Below are positions 44,603 to 58,600 of a stretch of 64,000 nucleotides of DNA, one piece after another. The stretch comes from Aldrovandia affinis (taxonomy: Eukaryota > Chordata > Actinopteri > Notacanthiformes > Halosauridae), in contig JAINUG010000015.1 in assembly GCA_029706075.1 (NCBI GenBank), forward strand, positions 4,858,154 through 4,922,153, read 5' to 3'. The notes beneath the pieces are model-generated. The model was given only the letters and a program-made list of their open reading frames with translations. It was not told the origin of the DNA and made no database searches. Position numbers and translations under genes: made by a program. Position 1 is the stretch's first letter; the number at the start of each line of letters is the position of its first letter.

Positions 44603-46656
44603 ATGATGGAAGGTTTGGGAAAGGAAAGTTCCTTTTGCAGTTCTAGACCCTTCCAATGGTTCGATCACGCAGAGAATGAAGCCCCCTCCAGGTGGAAACT
44701 CACCGATTGCTTTTCTTCCTTTGAACAAACCGCCCCTCTTTCAGAGAAACAGGTAGGCAGAGTATTTATAATAGTTTTTCATATTTCATATGATGATCAT
44801 TGTCATGCAACGTGGCTTATGCACATGGGATAATTACATTACATTACATTACAGGCATTTAGCAGACGCTCTTATCCAGAGCGACTTACAGTTTACATTT
44901 CTTTACACTCCATTTATACAGCTGGATATTAACTGAAGCAATTCAGGTTAAGTACCTTGCTCAAGGGTACAACGGCAGTGTCCCACCTGGGGATTGAACC
45001 TGCAACCTTAAGCCCAGTTCCCTAACCATTATACCACTAATGTCCATTGAAGTGGAGGGATCCGGAAATGTGAAGCATTAAGCAGGTGGTTAGATTTGCA
45101 CCCCCAATACACTTTTGTTTCAGATTTTTCCCTGTTTTCTCCCAATTTAGTATCCAATTCAACCTTCTATTTATTTTGTTTCGCCCTTCCCTCACGAGCC
45201 CGTCCTCCGGGTCAAACTATTATCCGCGAGGCTGGCAATGATGCGCCTCCTCTGAGACGGAACATCGCCCACCTGCTCTTTAGGAAACCCCTTACTGCTC
45301 CTCGGAAAGATCGTGCCGACTTTCCCTCCCCCCACCCCCTGGGGCAGACAGCCAAATGCCGCGACTGCAATAGGTAGCTCAGACTTGCAAAGCGCCAGTC
45401 AATGTGGGTGTGAGATTGCTATGCTATTCAAGGCCCCACCCCCAGTACACTTTACCCCAAATAACTTGAGACTTGATTTTTTGGGGGAAAAATGGTAAAT
45501 GGAAGGTCCTGCATAGTAATTCATAGAACTGTTTTAGGAAGTATTGTGTAATGAGCAGACATTGCATTGCAAGGAGGTTAATTCAGGTTTTTGTGAGTAG
45601 AAAGAAAAATGGCAGCATATTTCTTCTTTTCAGAAATATGGAGAAAAAGCTAACACTTCTCAGTGACCACTCTTTGCGTTGTCTTTGTGTTGCACTGTGT
45701 ATTCCCACCTGGTACAGGAGGCTCTTAATAGAAAGTCTGCCCACACGTTGGTGCATGCAGTGCAGCACAGACCTCTTACAGAATGTAGCTACAATGTTAT
45801 GAATGCTGATAAGTGGTAGGAGTACTGGTGTGGGTAGTGTCATAACCGTTGTATCTCTTTAGCTGCATTTCCTTTGTATTTTCAGAAAGATTACATGGAA
45901 AGCAGAAAGCCAGTGCTGGAGCTGAAGGATGTTCCCCCTCCTCCCCCACCTCATGCAGCCTCTAAACCCTTTCCTCTTGCCCAACTCCCTAACCCCCCTC
46001 CCCACCTCCAGTCGCAACCGCCAGAGTCCCTGCAGAAGCAGCCGGGTAGCCCCAAAGTAAGCGTGTGCACTCGCTGCGAGGGCAGCCTGCAGATCCAGCA
46101 CCATGCAGACGTTCAGCACGTCAGGGCTCTGGGTTTTGGTGTCGGTGGTGGTGTTTCTCTGCACTTCCCCAAACCCCTCGATGTTCCCAGTAGTAGGCTC
46201 ACCTGCCAAGTGGGCCCTGCCCTACACCCCCCGTTCCCCAGTCTCGGCGATGCCCACATCCAGGCCCATGGCTCGGGGGGCTGTGATCTGCGGCTGCCAT
46301 CGGTGGCCACCTCCCAGCCCCTCGCCTCCCACCAGCACCTGCCCTGCTGCACAGGGCTGCTGAGGCCACAGCACTCAGCAGCCTTACAGCCACAGCAGTC
46401 TTTCCCTGCTCTTCCGCTTCCCAAACTCCTCCCCCCTGCCTCCACTGTCCACGCTCCCCTGCATGGGGGGTGCCTGGCCCCACCTGGGTATTACCCCTGT
46501 ATTATGGATTACAGCCCTGGAGCCAGAGGGGACCAGCACTTCCAAACACATGGTGATCTCTCCTCATCACACCTTTGCACCAATCCTTTGCACCTCAATG
46601 TTGAACGCACAGTTTGTCTGAAGGGCACACACTACTGCAAAGAATGTCTAAGAAAG
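44603..46656 (+). CDS. marf1: marf1 N-terminal exons
   Basis: Exon 44603-44752 ([15 protein letters not shown] to SEKQ, then gtaggc) and exon 45886-46656 (771 bp, [20 protein letters not shown] to KECLRK, then gtttgt). The start matches mammalian MARF1, which also opens MMEG. The big exon is Pro/His/Cys-rich with little predicted structure, but retains conserved islands: [33 protein letters not shown] and VCLKGTHYC. Confidence 0.9.
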
Positions 46657-49600
46657 GTTTGTCAATTTTCATTTCCATTGAAATGCACAATAGGTTTCTT
46701 CATCCTGTTTTACTTTTGTATAGCTGAGTATCTGCTGGCATAATTCAGGTGTGCTACATTGGATGGGTATAGGGTGAATCTTGGTAACAAAAAGCACCTG
46801 TTGCACAATCATGCTGTCAAGATGTTATTGCAGCTGGGTGAAGTCATTAAATGAGTATTCTGGTATTTTGCTAATTTTTCGACCCACAATGTTCTTGCTT
46901 CGTCCAGACGTTTTTTGTGCATATTCCCATGCTTTTATTTTTATTATATTTGTTTGTCAGAGACCAAATAGCAAGAAGCATTGTTACAATGTTAAAAACA
47001 AGCATTAGATGCATTGCAAGTGTTTATTGCCCAAAGCTAACTTCCAACATCTGTCCCCAATAAGATACAGAAAAAGTATTTTGTCAAAAAATTCAAACAA
47101 ACAAAGCTAAATACATGCACAAATACAATAGATAAAAGTACATCCACTTAATACAGCACAATGGTAAATAATAAAACCAAACAAAACACAAGAAACTAAA
47201 TTACATAATGAGAGAGACCATAGATGTATATCGTTTTTAATGATAGTGTATAAAAAGTACAGACATTCTTAACCATTTTAAAAGCATTTTTTGTTTTAAA
47301 TCTCTGGTGCATGTATTAAGAAATCCTGTCCAACAATTCAAACTGGGATGTAGCTTATAAAATATGATTGAAATAATTGCATATTTATGTTTAACCCTTA
47401 TAATTATAATACTAATGTTATTCATAACATTTATTCAAAAAATGCCTAAAAACAATGAGCAACAATATGAATTCAAATCTTAAGGTATAATAATGTTATT
47501 ATATGGGTTGTGTTTGAGTTTGTTGGGGGGAATTTTGAATCAAAAAAAATGTACGCTAAAATGTTCCCTGTCTGCTCATTCATTTTGACTATGGTGGCTT
47601 ATAATACTGAAGGGGGAAGAAAGGCTGTATCTTACCAATTAATGGGAATATCTACAAAGAAACATCTGTACCAATCAACAACATTGTGTGTAACTCGAAA
47701 ATCAATGTTAAATCTTTTTTTAAGTGCCAGAATTAGGCCTGAAGTGTCCAGCTTCTACAGCTAATGTCTCCATTCAAAAATACTAGAGCAGGGGTGTCAA
47801 ACTCATCTCATCAAGGGCCAAGCATATGCAAGTTTTTGTTGCAACGGTGCACTAGTCGACTACTACTACAGGTGTTTTCAATTGGCTCCCCTCAATGGTT
47901 GAAGAAAGGAGCCAAATAGTGAATTTGCCTGAGGTGGTGCATTGGTCGCAACAAAAACCTGCATACTCTAGGCTCTCTGGGATGAGTTTGATGCTCCTAC
48001 ACTGGAGTCATTGATATGAAGTTGTAAATTGAGGAAAAGTGATTTGAATTGATCCCTCCTCTCAGCGGGCCAGAGAGCTGGTTACAGATGCAGAGGAAGT
48101 TTGGCCTCTGCCCACCCAGTCTGTCCCTGTGCCTGTCCCCATGTGCAATGGCTGCGGTGTCCCTGGAACATCATCTGATGGGATATTACTGCTGGGAACA
48201 AACTTGGGCAAACCCAGCCAGAAACATGGTAACTCACCCTGAGTCATTTGCAAGGCCTTGTGCCATGTGCTCATCTGGTTTTTATTTTTGTGCTATTTGT
48301 TTTCTATTGCAACATGTCTTTAAGATGCATTTCCTGCTAATAACGAGTATGTGTAGTTTGGAAGACGATGGATTAATCAGGGGGTGTTGTAGCTGGGAGA
48401 GAGGAGGTTGACTGTTCTGTCGATCCCCTGGACCTCAGGATCCCCAGAGAGCGGAGGACAGGAGAACCTGCCCCCTGTTGGCGTGTTCTGGGACATTGAG
48501 AACTGCTCGGTGCCCAGCGGCCGCTCCGCTGTCACCGTGGTGCAGAGGATCCGCAGCCGCTTCTTCCAGGGTCACCGTGAGGCGGAGTTCATCTGCGTCT
48601 GTGACATCAGCAAAGAGAGCAAGGAGGTCATCCAGGAGCTCAACAACTGCCAGGTACTGAGATGGAGAGCGAATGTCGTTTCGGAGTAGGGCTGTAGCAA
48701 TACGTGGGCTTTCAGCTGAGTTGCATTGGCTGTCGGGTACCGTCCATTTGCGTAGTAGTGTGATGACATCGCTCGATGAATGTTGGGAATAGTCTTCAGA
48801 GCTGTTTTTTAAGGAAGATCGCCTTTTGTGAAATGTGGCCCGCCTGACTTCTGTTTTGCAGGTGACCGTAGCGCATATCAACGCTACCGCCAAGAATGCA
48901 GCGGATGACAAGCTGAGGCAGAGCCTGCGACGCTTCGCAGAGACTCACACCGCCCCTGCCACTGTCGTGCTGGTTTCCAGTGAGTCGCGCCATAGTGAGC
49001 TCGGCACATTCCGTACACTCAAGTAGTGAACAACTGCCACTGTCTTGAGTGACGTTGGTGTTCACGTATATAATGCCGTTGTCAGACCTCATTTAGAGTA
49101 CTGTGTGCAGTTCTGGGCACCACACTACAAGAAAGGTATACAGGCTCTTGAAAAAGTATAAAGAAGGGCAACTAAATTGATACCTGGTATGAAAGGTAAA
49201 AGTAGAAGAAAGACGATGAAGATTTAATCTAATACAAGTTTAGCAAACAGACTAAGGGGGGATTTGATTGCGGTTCCATAAAAGGGATTAGCCAAAGTTT
49301 TTTTTGAGTTCAGTTAGCAGAACAATATGTGGAACAGCACACCAGGTCATATAGTACCGGCAGAGACACTTGGAGTATTGAAGTCCAGGCGTGATGCAAT
49401 ACTGGATATTTTTTAGACTAGGAAATGAGGAACCTAGATGGGCCGAACAGCGTCATCATTGTGTATTGTTCTGTTCTTGCGTTCTCACGCGTGGCGCCGT
49501 TCTGTTTGCAGCCGATGTGAACTTTGCGAGCGAGCTGAGCGACCTGAGGCACAGGCACGGCTTCCAGGTGATCCTGGTGCACAAGAACCAAGCGTCCGAG

Positions 49601-52600
49601 GCCCTGCTGCAGCATGCTCACCGGCACCTGGCCTTCGAGGACTTTGTGTCAGATCTACCTCCCAGAATGCCAGTGAAACAGCAGGTAGGGCCCTAAACAC
49701 ACCATGCATGAAGTCAACGGGCTGGTTTTAGAGGGCGAGAGAAAGAGAGTGAGAGAGCGCACAGCACCCCCTCCTAAAGCGGCCAAAAATAACTCCCTTT
49801 TAAATAAAAATAAAAAAACCAACAACATGCTTTGAAACTCGGGCTGCTGATCGTTCGAGGACGTGCTTTGGCAAGTGCAGGTGCACGTATTGCAGTCGCC
49901 CGGGCTGTTCCTTCAGCTAGAGGCATAGCGCATTTAATGTTTACCAGGAAGGAGGTGTACTTACATTTGCATATGTTGTCGGTGGAACTTGTTCCTCTCC
50001 TAACTGAACTTGTGCGTGACTGGAAGACATTCACTTCCTGTCTTCAGCAGCACACGCTTATACAGTACTTCATGGTTGCAAGAGGACAGCATGAGGCAGG
50101 AAGGCTGCGTGGTGTCGTCGCACAAACGGCCTCCTAGCTACAGATGGCAGCAGGGCTTTTCCGCTGCGTCTGTGGGAGAACATTAACATACAGTGGTTTC
50201 CTCTCGGCATCAAGTACTTGCATTAAGAGTGTAAGAGGCAGGCAACGTCTGCCTCTGAAAATAGATTCAAAAGTCAAACATGGGTCTTCAATAAGACAAG
50301 AAAGACAAAAGGCAGCACCTCTCTGTTTGCTTTTACCAGCCTTGTTTGAACCTGCTCTATGTCTACAACCTGCCAACCAACCGCGATGGCAAGAGCGTGA
50401 GCAACAGGCTGCGGCGCCTGTCGGATAACTGCGGGGGGAAGGTGCTGAGCATCTTGGCCGGCTGCGCCGTGCTGCGCTTCGGCAGCCAGGACGCCACCAA
50501 GCGGGCCCGCAAGCGCATGGAGAACGAGGACGTCTTTGGCAACCGGATCAGCGTGTCCTTCTGCCCCCGGGCCAGAGAGGGGGCGGCGGCGGCGGGAGTC
50601 TCCTCCTCCTCTTCCTCCTCCTCCTTCCTCCCCGTGGAGAAGCCCCGCTCGCCCCGGCGCACGGGGCGCGCGGCGCGGCTGTGCCAAGGCGGCTGGGACG
50701 CCGGGCCCGAGCGCGCCCTCAGCCCCAGGAAGGGCGGCTGCGCCGTCAACGGCGCGGCAGTGAAGAGCCTACAGGTCAGCTGCCTGCCCCACCATTGCCA
50801 TGCCCCGTCCCAACTCATCCTGCACTAACGCTTAGCGCCTCACTCACCCGCAGTCCTGAGTGAGGAGGCTCCTGCTCTGTGCTTGTCTCCCGCTTGTCTC
50901 TGACTCCATTTGTCTTGCTTTGCCTTGTTTTTGTAGTGGGGGAACTAGAGAATTACAAACTGAGGCACCTAATTGCATTCCGGTCTTGATTTGGTGGAAG
51001 CTGATGTCAAGACTAAATAGTTTCTGTATACTTAACAACTAAATTTGAGAATCTTTTTTTGGCTGTATTTCAATTGGGTGCTTCAAAATGTATATTCTCT
51101 GAATGTGCATGTTCCCTTCCACTTGACCGTGCTCCTTTTCCCCCTCTGTGCAACCTGTGCAGTTTCCCGCAGTGCAGCCCAGTGTCAGTTCGTGACCAAG
51201 GAAGGTGTGAAATGTGGATGTCCAGCCGTGTGCATATTGTGCGTGTGCTCTCTGCCCAGGAGCTGTGCGGTCTGGAGCCGAGGACCAGTTTCCAGCAGGA
51301 AAAGAAGAAGAGCCGCAGTGACATGGCATCCCCTCAAAGTAACGGCGAAACGGCACGCCTGTCCCCCTCCAGAACCGCGCCCGCCATGGAGTCAACCTAC
51401 CGTGGCAGGAGGTACATCCAACAGCATCGCTCCTGTAAAAATTAATCCTGCAAATGTCCAAAAATAATCATTGACGGGTTATGTATATAATCAGTGTTAT
51501 GTTTACTGCTGACTCATGACTAAGGTTTGTTTCCAGGTAGCTTTCTTTTGTAAAACGGTTTACAACAGAAATCGCTTAAATATTAAATACTGTTGTTTTC
51601 TATGTCCGTGTACCATTTTGGTATACGCTACCGGTCAAAAGTTTTAGAACAGCCCCATTTTCCAGTTTTTACTGAAATTTAAGCAGTTCAAGTCCAGTGA
51701 ATAACCTGAAATGGTACAAAGGTAAGCGGTAAAATTAGGTTACCAAAAACAGATTAAAAAAAAAAATATTATTATATATATTTTTTTAAATTATTATTAT
51801 TTTACCTCTGGCAGTTTACTGCTTAAGAACTGCTTAAATTTCTGTAAAAACTGGAAAGTGTAGTGTATAGTGTACAATGTTGCAGAATATGGAGGAGGTG
51901 GTGAGATGTTGGATCGTGTGCCTCAGTGAAAGTGCCCAGCTTTAATGCCCGTCTTTCCTCATGTCCTCAGGAGGGACTGCTCCACGCCCCGCAGCTCGTC
52001 CGACTCCCCCGTGGACAGGACGGAGCGGAGCGCGGGGGAGTTCCAGGTCAGCACGCCCTCCGCCTTCAGTAAGATCAGCCTGCAGAGAACCTTCAGCCCC
52101 CTCGTCCTCTCCCAGAGCTCCTGGTCCTCGCGGTGAGTGTGCGCGGGGGACCGTCGGCTCCCGTCTGCCATGGGAGCGCATCAAAGTACAGGGTTCCCAC
52201 AGGTCAGGGAAAAACCTGGCCAGTCGGATGCATTGATTTAATCTCATGGAACGTTGTGGAATTTCACATTTTTCACCTGCTTTGAAATCAATAGGATAGT
52301 AAAAATTAAACTTTTCAGATGAACAATTGTGGGGGGGGTCTTTGATTATTCCTCCTATACCAAATCTTTAAGATCCTTCGGTCTGGAGTTGTCTTGTTGT
52401 TTTGCATGCATCTGCTGGTCCTGCCCCCAGTTCATCAATCTCATAAAGCACTATAGAAGGCGATTTTATTTAAAATAATTATTAGCGGTGTGAATAATTG
52501 ATAATCTCTTTTTGGGGGGGGAAATATAGTTAAACAAAATATTTTCCCTGAGCAATTTTATATTTACCATTTTTGTGCACACAATATAGCTAATTTCCTC

Positions 52601-55600
52601 TTGTTTATTTTATACAGCCTTTTTTTGCTCATCTTTATCAAGGGTGTAATACTAAAAATATCAATACTTTAATTTACTTCCCTTATACACTACCGGTCAA
52701 AAGTTTTAGAACACCCCCATTTTCCATTTTAAAAAAATGAATTTTTCTTTTCTGATTTTTATCCTGTTTTTCTCCCAATTTGGTAGCCAATTACTCCCGC
52801 TCGTCTTCGTTCAATCCCCTCCCTCGTAGTTCGTTGCCGTAGCCTTGTGACCGGCAGTGACAATGGCAAAGCACCACCTCCTCCGAGATGGCACTCGTCG
52901 TGCTGTCGACTAATTCCGACACCCCAGAACCACTCCTGTGTGCAGCGAACTGTGTCGGCTTCCCTTCCCCCTCCCTGGGCCGGACGGCCAATTGCCGCCC
53001 CGGTGCCACTCCCGGCCAGAGACGCATTTTCCAATTTTTACTGAAATTTAAGCAGTTCAAGTCCAGTGAATAACCTGAAATTGTACAAAGGTAAGCAGTA
53101 AACTGCCAGAGGTAAAAATTAAAAATAAATTAAAAAAAGTTTAGGTTACCATAAAAAAAAAGGCCCTTTTCAGGGAACAAGCACGCGTGGGTTAACAATC
53201 ACTCTGTGCAAGTCGCCGACTCTGGATGGATCCAGCAAAAGAGCCCCAGACCATCACGCTTCCTCCTCCATGTTTGACAATTGGTGTCACACACTGAGGA
53301 ACCATTCTTCGGCAAGCCTTGGTCTCATTATACACAAGGGAAAGAGCAAGATCCTCAAGGTAAATAACAAAACCTTTCAAAATTTAAAGATTTCAAATCT
53401 TTGATTAGTAGTAGTATGTGATGTTAAAGTAATTGCAGCTTTTCACATTTGTCTAGTATCTACCCATCAATACAAACTGTTCTACTATATGGAGCAGAAC
53501 CTGGAGAACAACCGTCACCACCATGAAGAAAATCCAGACATTCATTAACTCCTGCCTAGGTGTGCCGAACACCATCAGCAACCTGGTGGCAGCAGACAGG
53601 GCAGCAGCCTGTTGAGAAGGCCAGACTGGGTTTTTCAGGGCCTAACATCCTTCTGGCCTCGGCAGAAACAGTGGCTCACGCTGGAGAAGATCCGACCGGA
53701 ATGCCTGGAGAGCCCTTGCGTGGCCTATGCCCAAGGATGGGAGCGGATCCCCATGCCTGTCCAACCTTTCGCAAATTTTGATTAGTAGTAGTAGTAGTAA
53801 GTAATTGACCTACTACCCCTCACAAACCCCGACCCGCAGGTGTGCCTCCTGCTCGGAGAAGGCCAGACTGCTTTTCAGAACTCTCCTTTTTCCAAGTGGC
53901 TCACGCTCCGCCCTCTCGACATCCAGCGGAGCCTGGCCAACATGGACTACAGGATGTCCCGAAAGGACCTGCAGCAGATCCTCCATGACACCTTCTCCAA
54001 GCATGGCCGGGTAAGAGCCCGCGGCTGTGCCTTGTCATTCGACTCCTTTTAATGTAGCCCTGTTATTTAGCACATTCCCATGCTATCAGTGTCAGTGGCC
54101 ATATAACCTGTTTAGCAAAAGATTAAATGATGCATGGTCTGTTGTTTTTGTTCCCCCCCCCATATTGATCTTATTACTCTGTGATGCTGCTTAAAATCTG
54201 CAGGCGGATTATTGACGTCCAGGACGTCTGACCTTTGAGTGTTCCACGTCTTGAGGGGCGCGTGGTTTCGGTGAAGCATCGCGGTGTCTTTGAGCGGTGC
54301 TGTGGTTTCTGCGTTTGCAGGTGAAAAGCGTGGAGCTGAGCCCCCACACAGACTACCAGCTGAGGGCCACTGTGCAAATGTGCTCCCTGCAGCAGGCCAT
54401 CAGCGCGGTCAGCGGGCTGCACCGCTACAAGATCGGGGGCAAGCGCATCCACGTCTCCCTCGTCACTGGTGCCAACAACAAGTCTCTCACACTGCTCAGG
54501 TACACGCAGCTAAAACCCGACTGTCTTTTGCAATGTGACTGTCACGTTTTTTTTCGGTTTGTTTTTTGCCAGTGCGCTGTAACGTATTTTCTGTTCGTTT
54601 TCCAGCTCTGAAATTATCAGCATTCTGCAGGATGCTCCAGCCTGCTGTCTGCCCCTGTTCAAGTTGACTGAAATATATGAGAAAAAGTAAACTTATATTT
54701 TTTTCCTGGTTTCATCCACTGTGAGCCATAGTTTATTTCTGCAAAATCCAGTTTAGGTATCCACACTGATGAAATGCCCGTTGCGATGCCGCGCATTTTT
54801 ATACGAGCAGTTAAAATGGCACGGTCTGACACTGCTGGTCATTTTTCCGTTTCTTTTATATATGATTGGAATTTACCGGATGTGTTTGTTTATTGACGTT
54901 TTTGGTCTGCACTCGGCAGGTTCGGTCACAAGCTGACCGTGAGTGACCTGTACAAGCTGACTGAGGTGGTGGCGGTGCGGGACCAGGGCAGCAGCAGGCT
55001 GGTGTGCCTCCTGCCCAGCAGTCAGGCACGCCAGAGCCCCCTGGGGTCCTCGCAGTCCCACGACGGCTCCTCTGCCAGCTGCAGCCCGGTCGTGTTCGAG
55101 GAGCTGGAGTACCACGAGCCCGTCTGCAAGCACCACTACACCCAGCACAGCTTCAGGTACAGCGCTCTGCTCTCCTCTCCTCTCCTCTCCTCAGCAGCAC
55201 AGACTCCACTTCATTTTACATTGACATTTTAAGCATTTAGCAGACGCTCTTATCCAGAGCGACTTACAAGATGTGCATTAATACATGGTAGGAACAATCA
55301 TAGTTTGCGCACGAGATCAGTGCAGTAATACATCAATAGCCATTGTTGTAGGCAGCTGCATACCATACCTGTAACACTGGGAAGGAAAGGAAAGGGTTAG
55401 TCATTTTTTTAAATTTTATATTAAAAGAGTAGGCAGGGATACATATACAAAAAGTGTTGAGCAAGTAGGCAGTGGTGATGACGACAATTGGGTAGATGTA
55501 CATGATTCAGTGGTAGTGGAGTCTGAAAAGGTGGGTTTTGAGTCTCTTGCGGACGATCTGTAATAGGCGTCAGTCTCTGCTCAACTAGCCATCCGCTAAG

Positions 55601-58600
55601 ACGAATGTGTCATCTCTCTGTCGTTCCCTTTATGTTCGTAGCGAGTCAGACTTTGACCCAGACTCCTATAAGATCCCGTTCGTCGTGCTGTCCCTCAAGG
55701 CGTTTGCTGCCCAGGTGCACAGTCTGCTGCAGACTCATGAGGGCACAGTGCCTTTGCTCAGGTGAGCCCCCTGCTGGCCTCTCAACCACATGTCATGTTA
55801 CGGTAAAACATTGTTTTTCTTAACACTACCCATTGCATTCTTGGATGATTCATTGGTGTGTTTTTAAAACTGTTCCCCCAGTTTCCCAGAATGCTATGCA
55901 GCAGAGTTCAGTCCCCTGATGCTGGGAGAGGAGGGAGAGCTGGAAGGGGCAGTGCCTCTGGAGCACCTGATCACTTGCATCCCGGGCATCAACATTGTCA
56001 CGGCTCTGAACGGCTTCAAGGTCATCAAGTGGATCCACAACAAGCCCCCACCACCCAACGCAGGTGCCCTCCTGAAGAAACTGATGTACTCTACGATAGT
56101 GGCAGATCTAAATAAAAGTGGAAAATATATAGAAAATAACTGTTGCACCCAAGAGATGGTATAGATAGATGTCCTCCTAAGATTAATTTTTCCACTTCTG
56201 GTACCCTAAGTAACCAACACAGATTCACATAACTTCTGCATATACACTACCGGTCAAAAGTTTTAGAACACCCCCATTTTCCAGTTTTTTTACGATTTTT
56301 TTAAATTATTATTTTTTTTTAAATTATACCTCTGGCAGTTTACCACTTACCTTTGTACCATTTCAGGTTATTCACTGGACTTGAACTGCCTAAATTTCAG
56401 TAAAAACTGGAAAATGGGGGTGTTCTAAAACTTTTGACTGGTAGTGTACACATATAATTTTGTTTTGCAACAAACGGCATATTGATGTACGGTGGTCAGA
56501 AAAGGTAGGGTAAGGTTTAGCCACATTCACTGTTGGCAGCGTGTATGGCAAATGGCAGGAAGCTTACGCGCGGTGTGCCACTGCCTCCCTCAGACCCCTG
56601 GGTGCAGCGCTGCAAGAGCCCGGTGGGGAACCCGCAGCTCATCCAGCTGAGCAGAGAGATCATCGACCTGATGAAGAGCCAGCCCTGCTGCACCATGCCC
56701 ATCAGCAAGTTCATCCCCTCCTACCACCACCATTTCGCCAAGCAGTGCCGCGTCTCCGACTACGGCTACTCCAAGCTGCTGGAGCTGCTGGAGGCTGTGC
56801 CTCACGTCCTACAGGTCCGGAACATTCTTTACGTGGCACGGATCCCAACGGCACTGCCAGTTGGTCCACTACAGCAAAGATTTATTTGCATGGCGCTTGA
56901 TCATACTTTAGTGTTGCTTGTAGTAAAGCTGAAATTACTGTGTCATTGTTAAAGACTTTGCCTTAGAAAAGAGGAAGAGGAAGGCCTACAACAAGCGTAT
57001 TGGACAGTGTCGTGTAATTCCTGCATCCGAATGTGAGCTTGTGATTGGTTTCAGATCCTGGGCATGGGCTCCAAGCGGCTGCTGACCCTGACTCACCGTG
57101 CTCAGGTGAAGCGCTTCACACAGGACCTGCTGAAGCTGCTCAAGTTCCAGGTCAGCAAGCAGGTGGTCATCCGGGACTTCATGCAGGCCTACCACTGGTA
57201 AGTGCGCCTGGGTAGCCTTGCAGGGGATTGCTTAACTGTTGGATTTGGATTCAACCATGTGGAATGTTGAGTGATGGAAGAGGTCGTAGTGCATTTATTC
57301 ATGTGCAGAGAGGGCCATGGCGATCTCCCTTGCTTTAGTTTTCTTTCTTTTGAGCATTTCTTGTGTTGGAAGTTGCAGTGTTTTTTGTCTGTTGAAGAAA
57401 GATAGGCTATGTCTGTTGGGGATGCTTGCAGGGTTCCCACACGTCCTGGAAATGGAAATGGAAAACCACTGGAAATTGAGAAAAATGTCCCTGGAAATGA
57501 CCCTATTGCATGTAAAAATAAAGATGGTTACTTTCTTTTTGTAATTTGGTTGATGAGATAAAAATATCTTAAGTTTGCGCTGATAAATTTAGCTATGGCA
57601 CAAGCTGGCCAATGTGCAATGTTGCAACGTTTAGAAACAGATGGGAGCAAGCACGCATTGAGAGCGGAGAGAGAGCATGCACATTGTGATGTGCACATGA
57701 ACGGTAAGATGTAACGACCGTAACAACAGCGGCACGTATAGTTTTAATGAACTAAGTTGAAGTTTATGTTAACGTTTCTTCAAAGCAATACAACCACTGC
57801 TAGATTGCTTCAAGTGTAACCGAATTCGTATAGTCCCCAACATGTGGCTGCTAGCTAACGTTAGCAACAGTAACCCCAGTAACAATCAATCAAATGTGCA
57901 AATGATCTACCCCAAATGCTACCACAATTTCATAAGATGGCAGCTAACGTTACAGCAAAGTGTAACTTATTAATGTTACCCGGGTGATGATTTGATTATT
58001 GAGGCATTATGATGCAATTTTCTTTTTTTTTTTCTTCTTTTAAAAAAATTTGTTTCAGATTTTTTCCCGTATTTCTCCCAATTTAGTGGCCAATTATACC
58101 TTCTATTTATTTTTATTTGTCCTCCCCACACGAGTTCGCCACTCGTGTCTGAGGCGGGCTAATTTTCCTGAGGGCAGCGAACTCCGCTTGCTGCGAAAAT
58201 GAATTTGCCCACCCACGTTCTGGAGACACCCTTACGTGCTTCGCAGTGAACTCGAGCCGGCTCTCCCTTCCCCCTCCTCCTGGGGTGGACAGCCAAACGC
58301 TGCCCCCTATCGGGACTAATGGCCAGGGTCTGGCAGAGACTGGTTTCGAACTGATAGGCGGCACACACTCGTATCGGAAGGGCCAAGATATGGGTGCGTT
58401 AGACTGCTACGCTATCCGCCGCCCTTGATGCAATCTTAACAGCAAGCTAAACACAAGCTAACATTTGTTAGTTGCATCATTAAGTTGAACATCAAGCACT
58501 GTAGCAATGCACTCCTTGTTATTAAATGCAATCACATCATGTTGTTATTAAAACTACAGGTAATAGTCTGTCCCATCCATTAAAAAAATGCATAAAGCAT

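Noticed and set aside
50274..50818. Long minus-strand frames opposite marf1 RRM1
   Set aside because: High GC removes stops; the plus strand is clearly the coding one.
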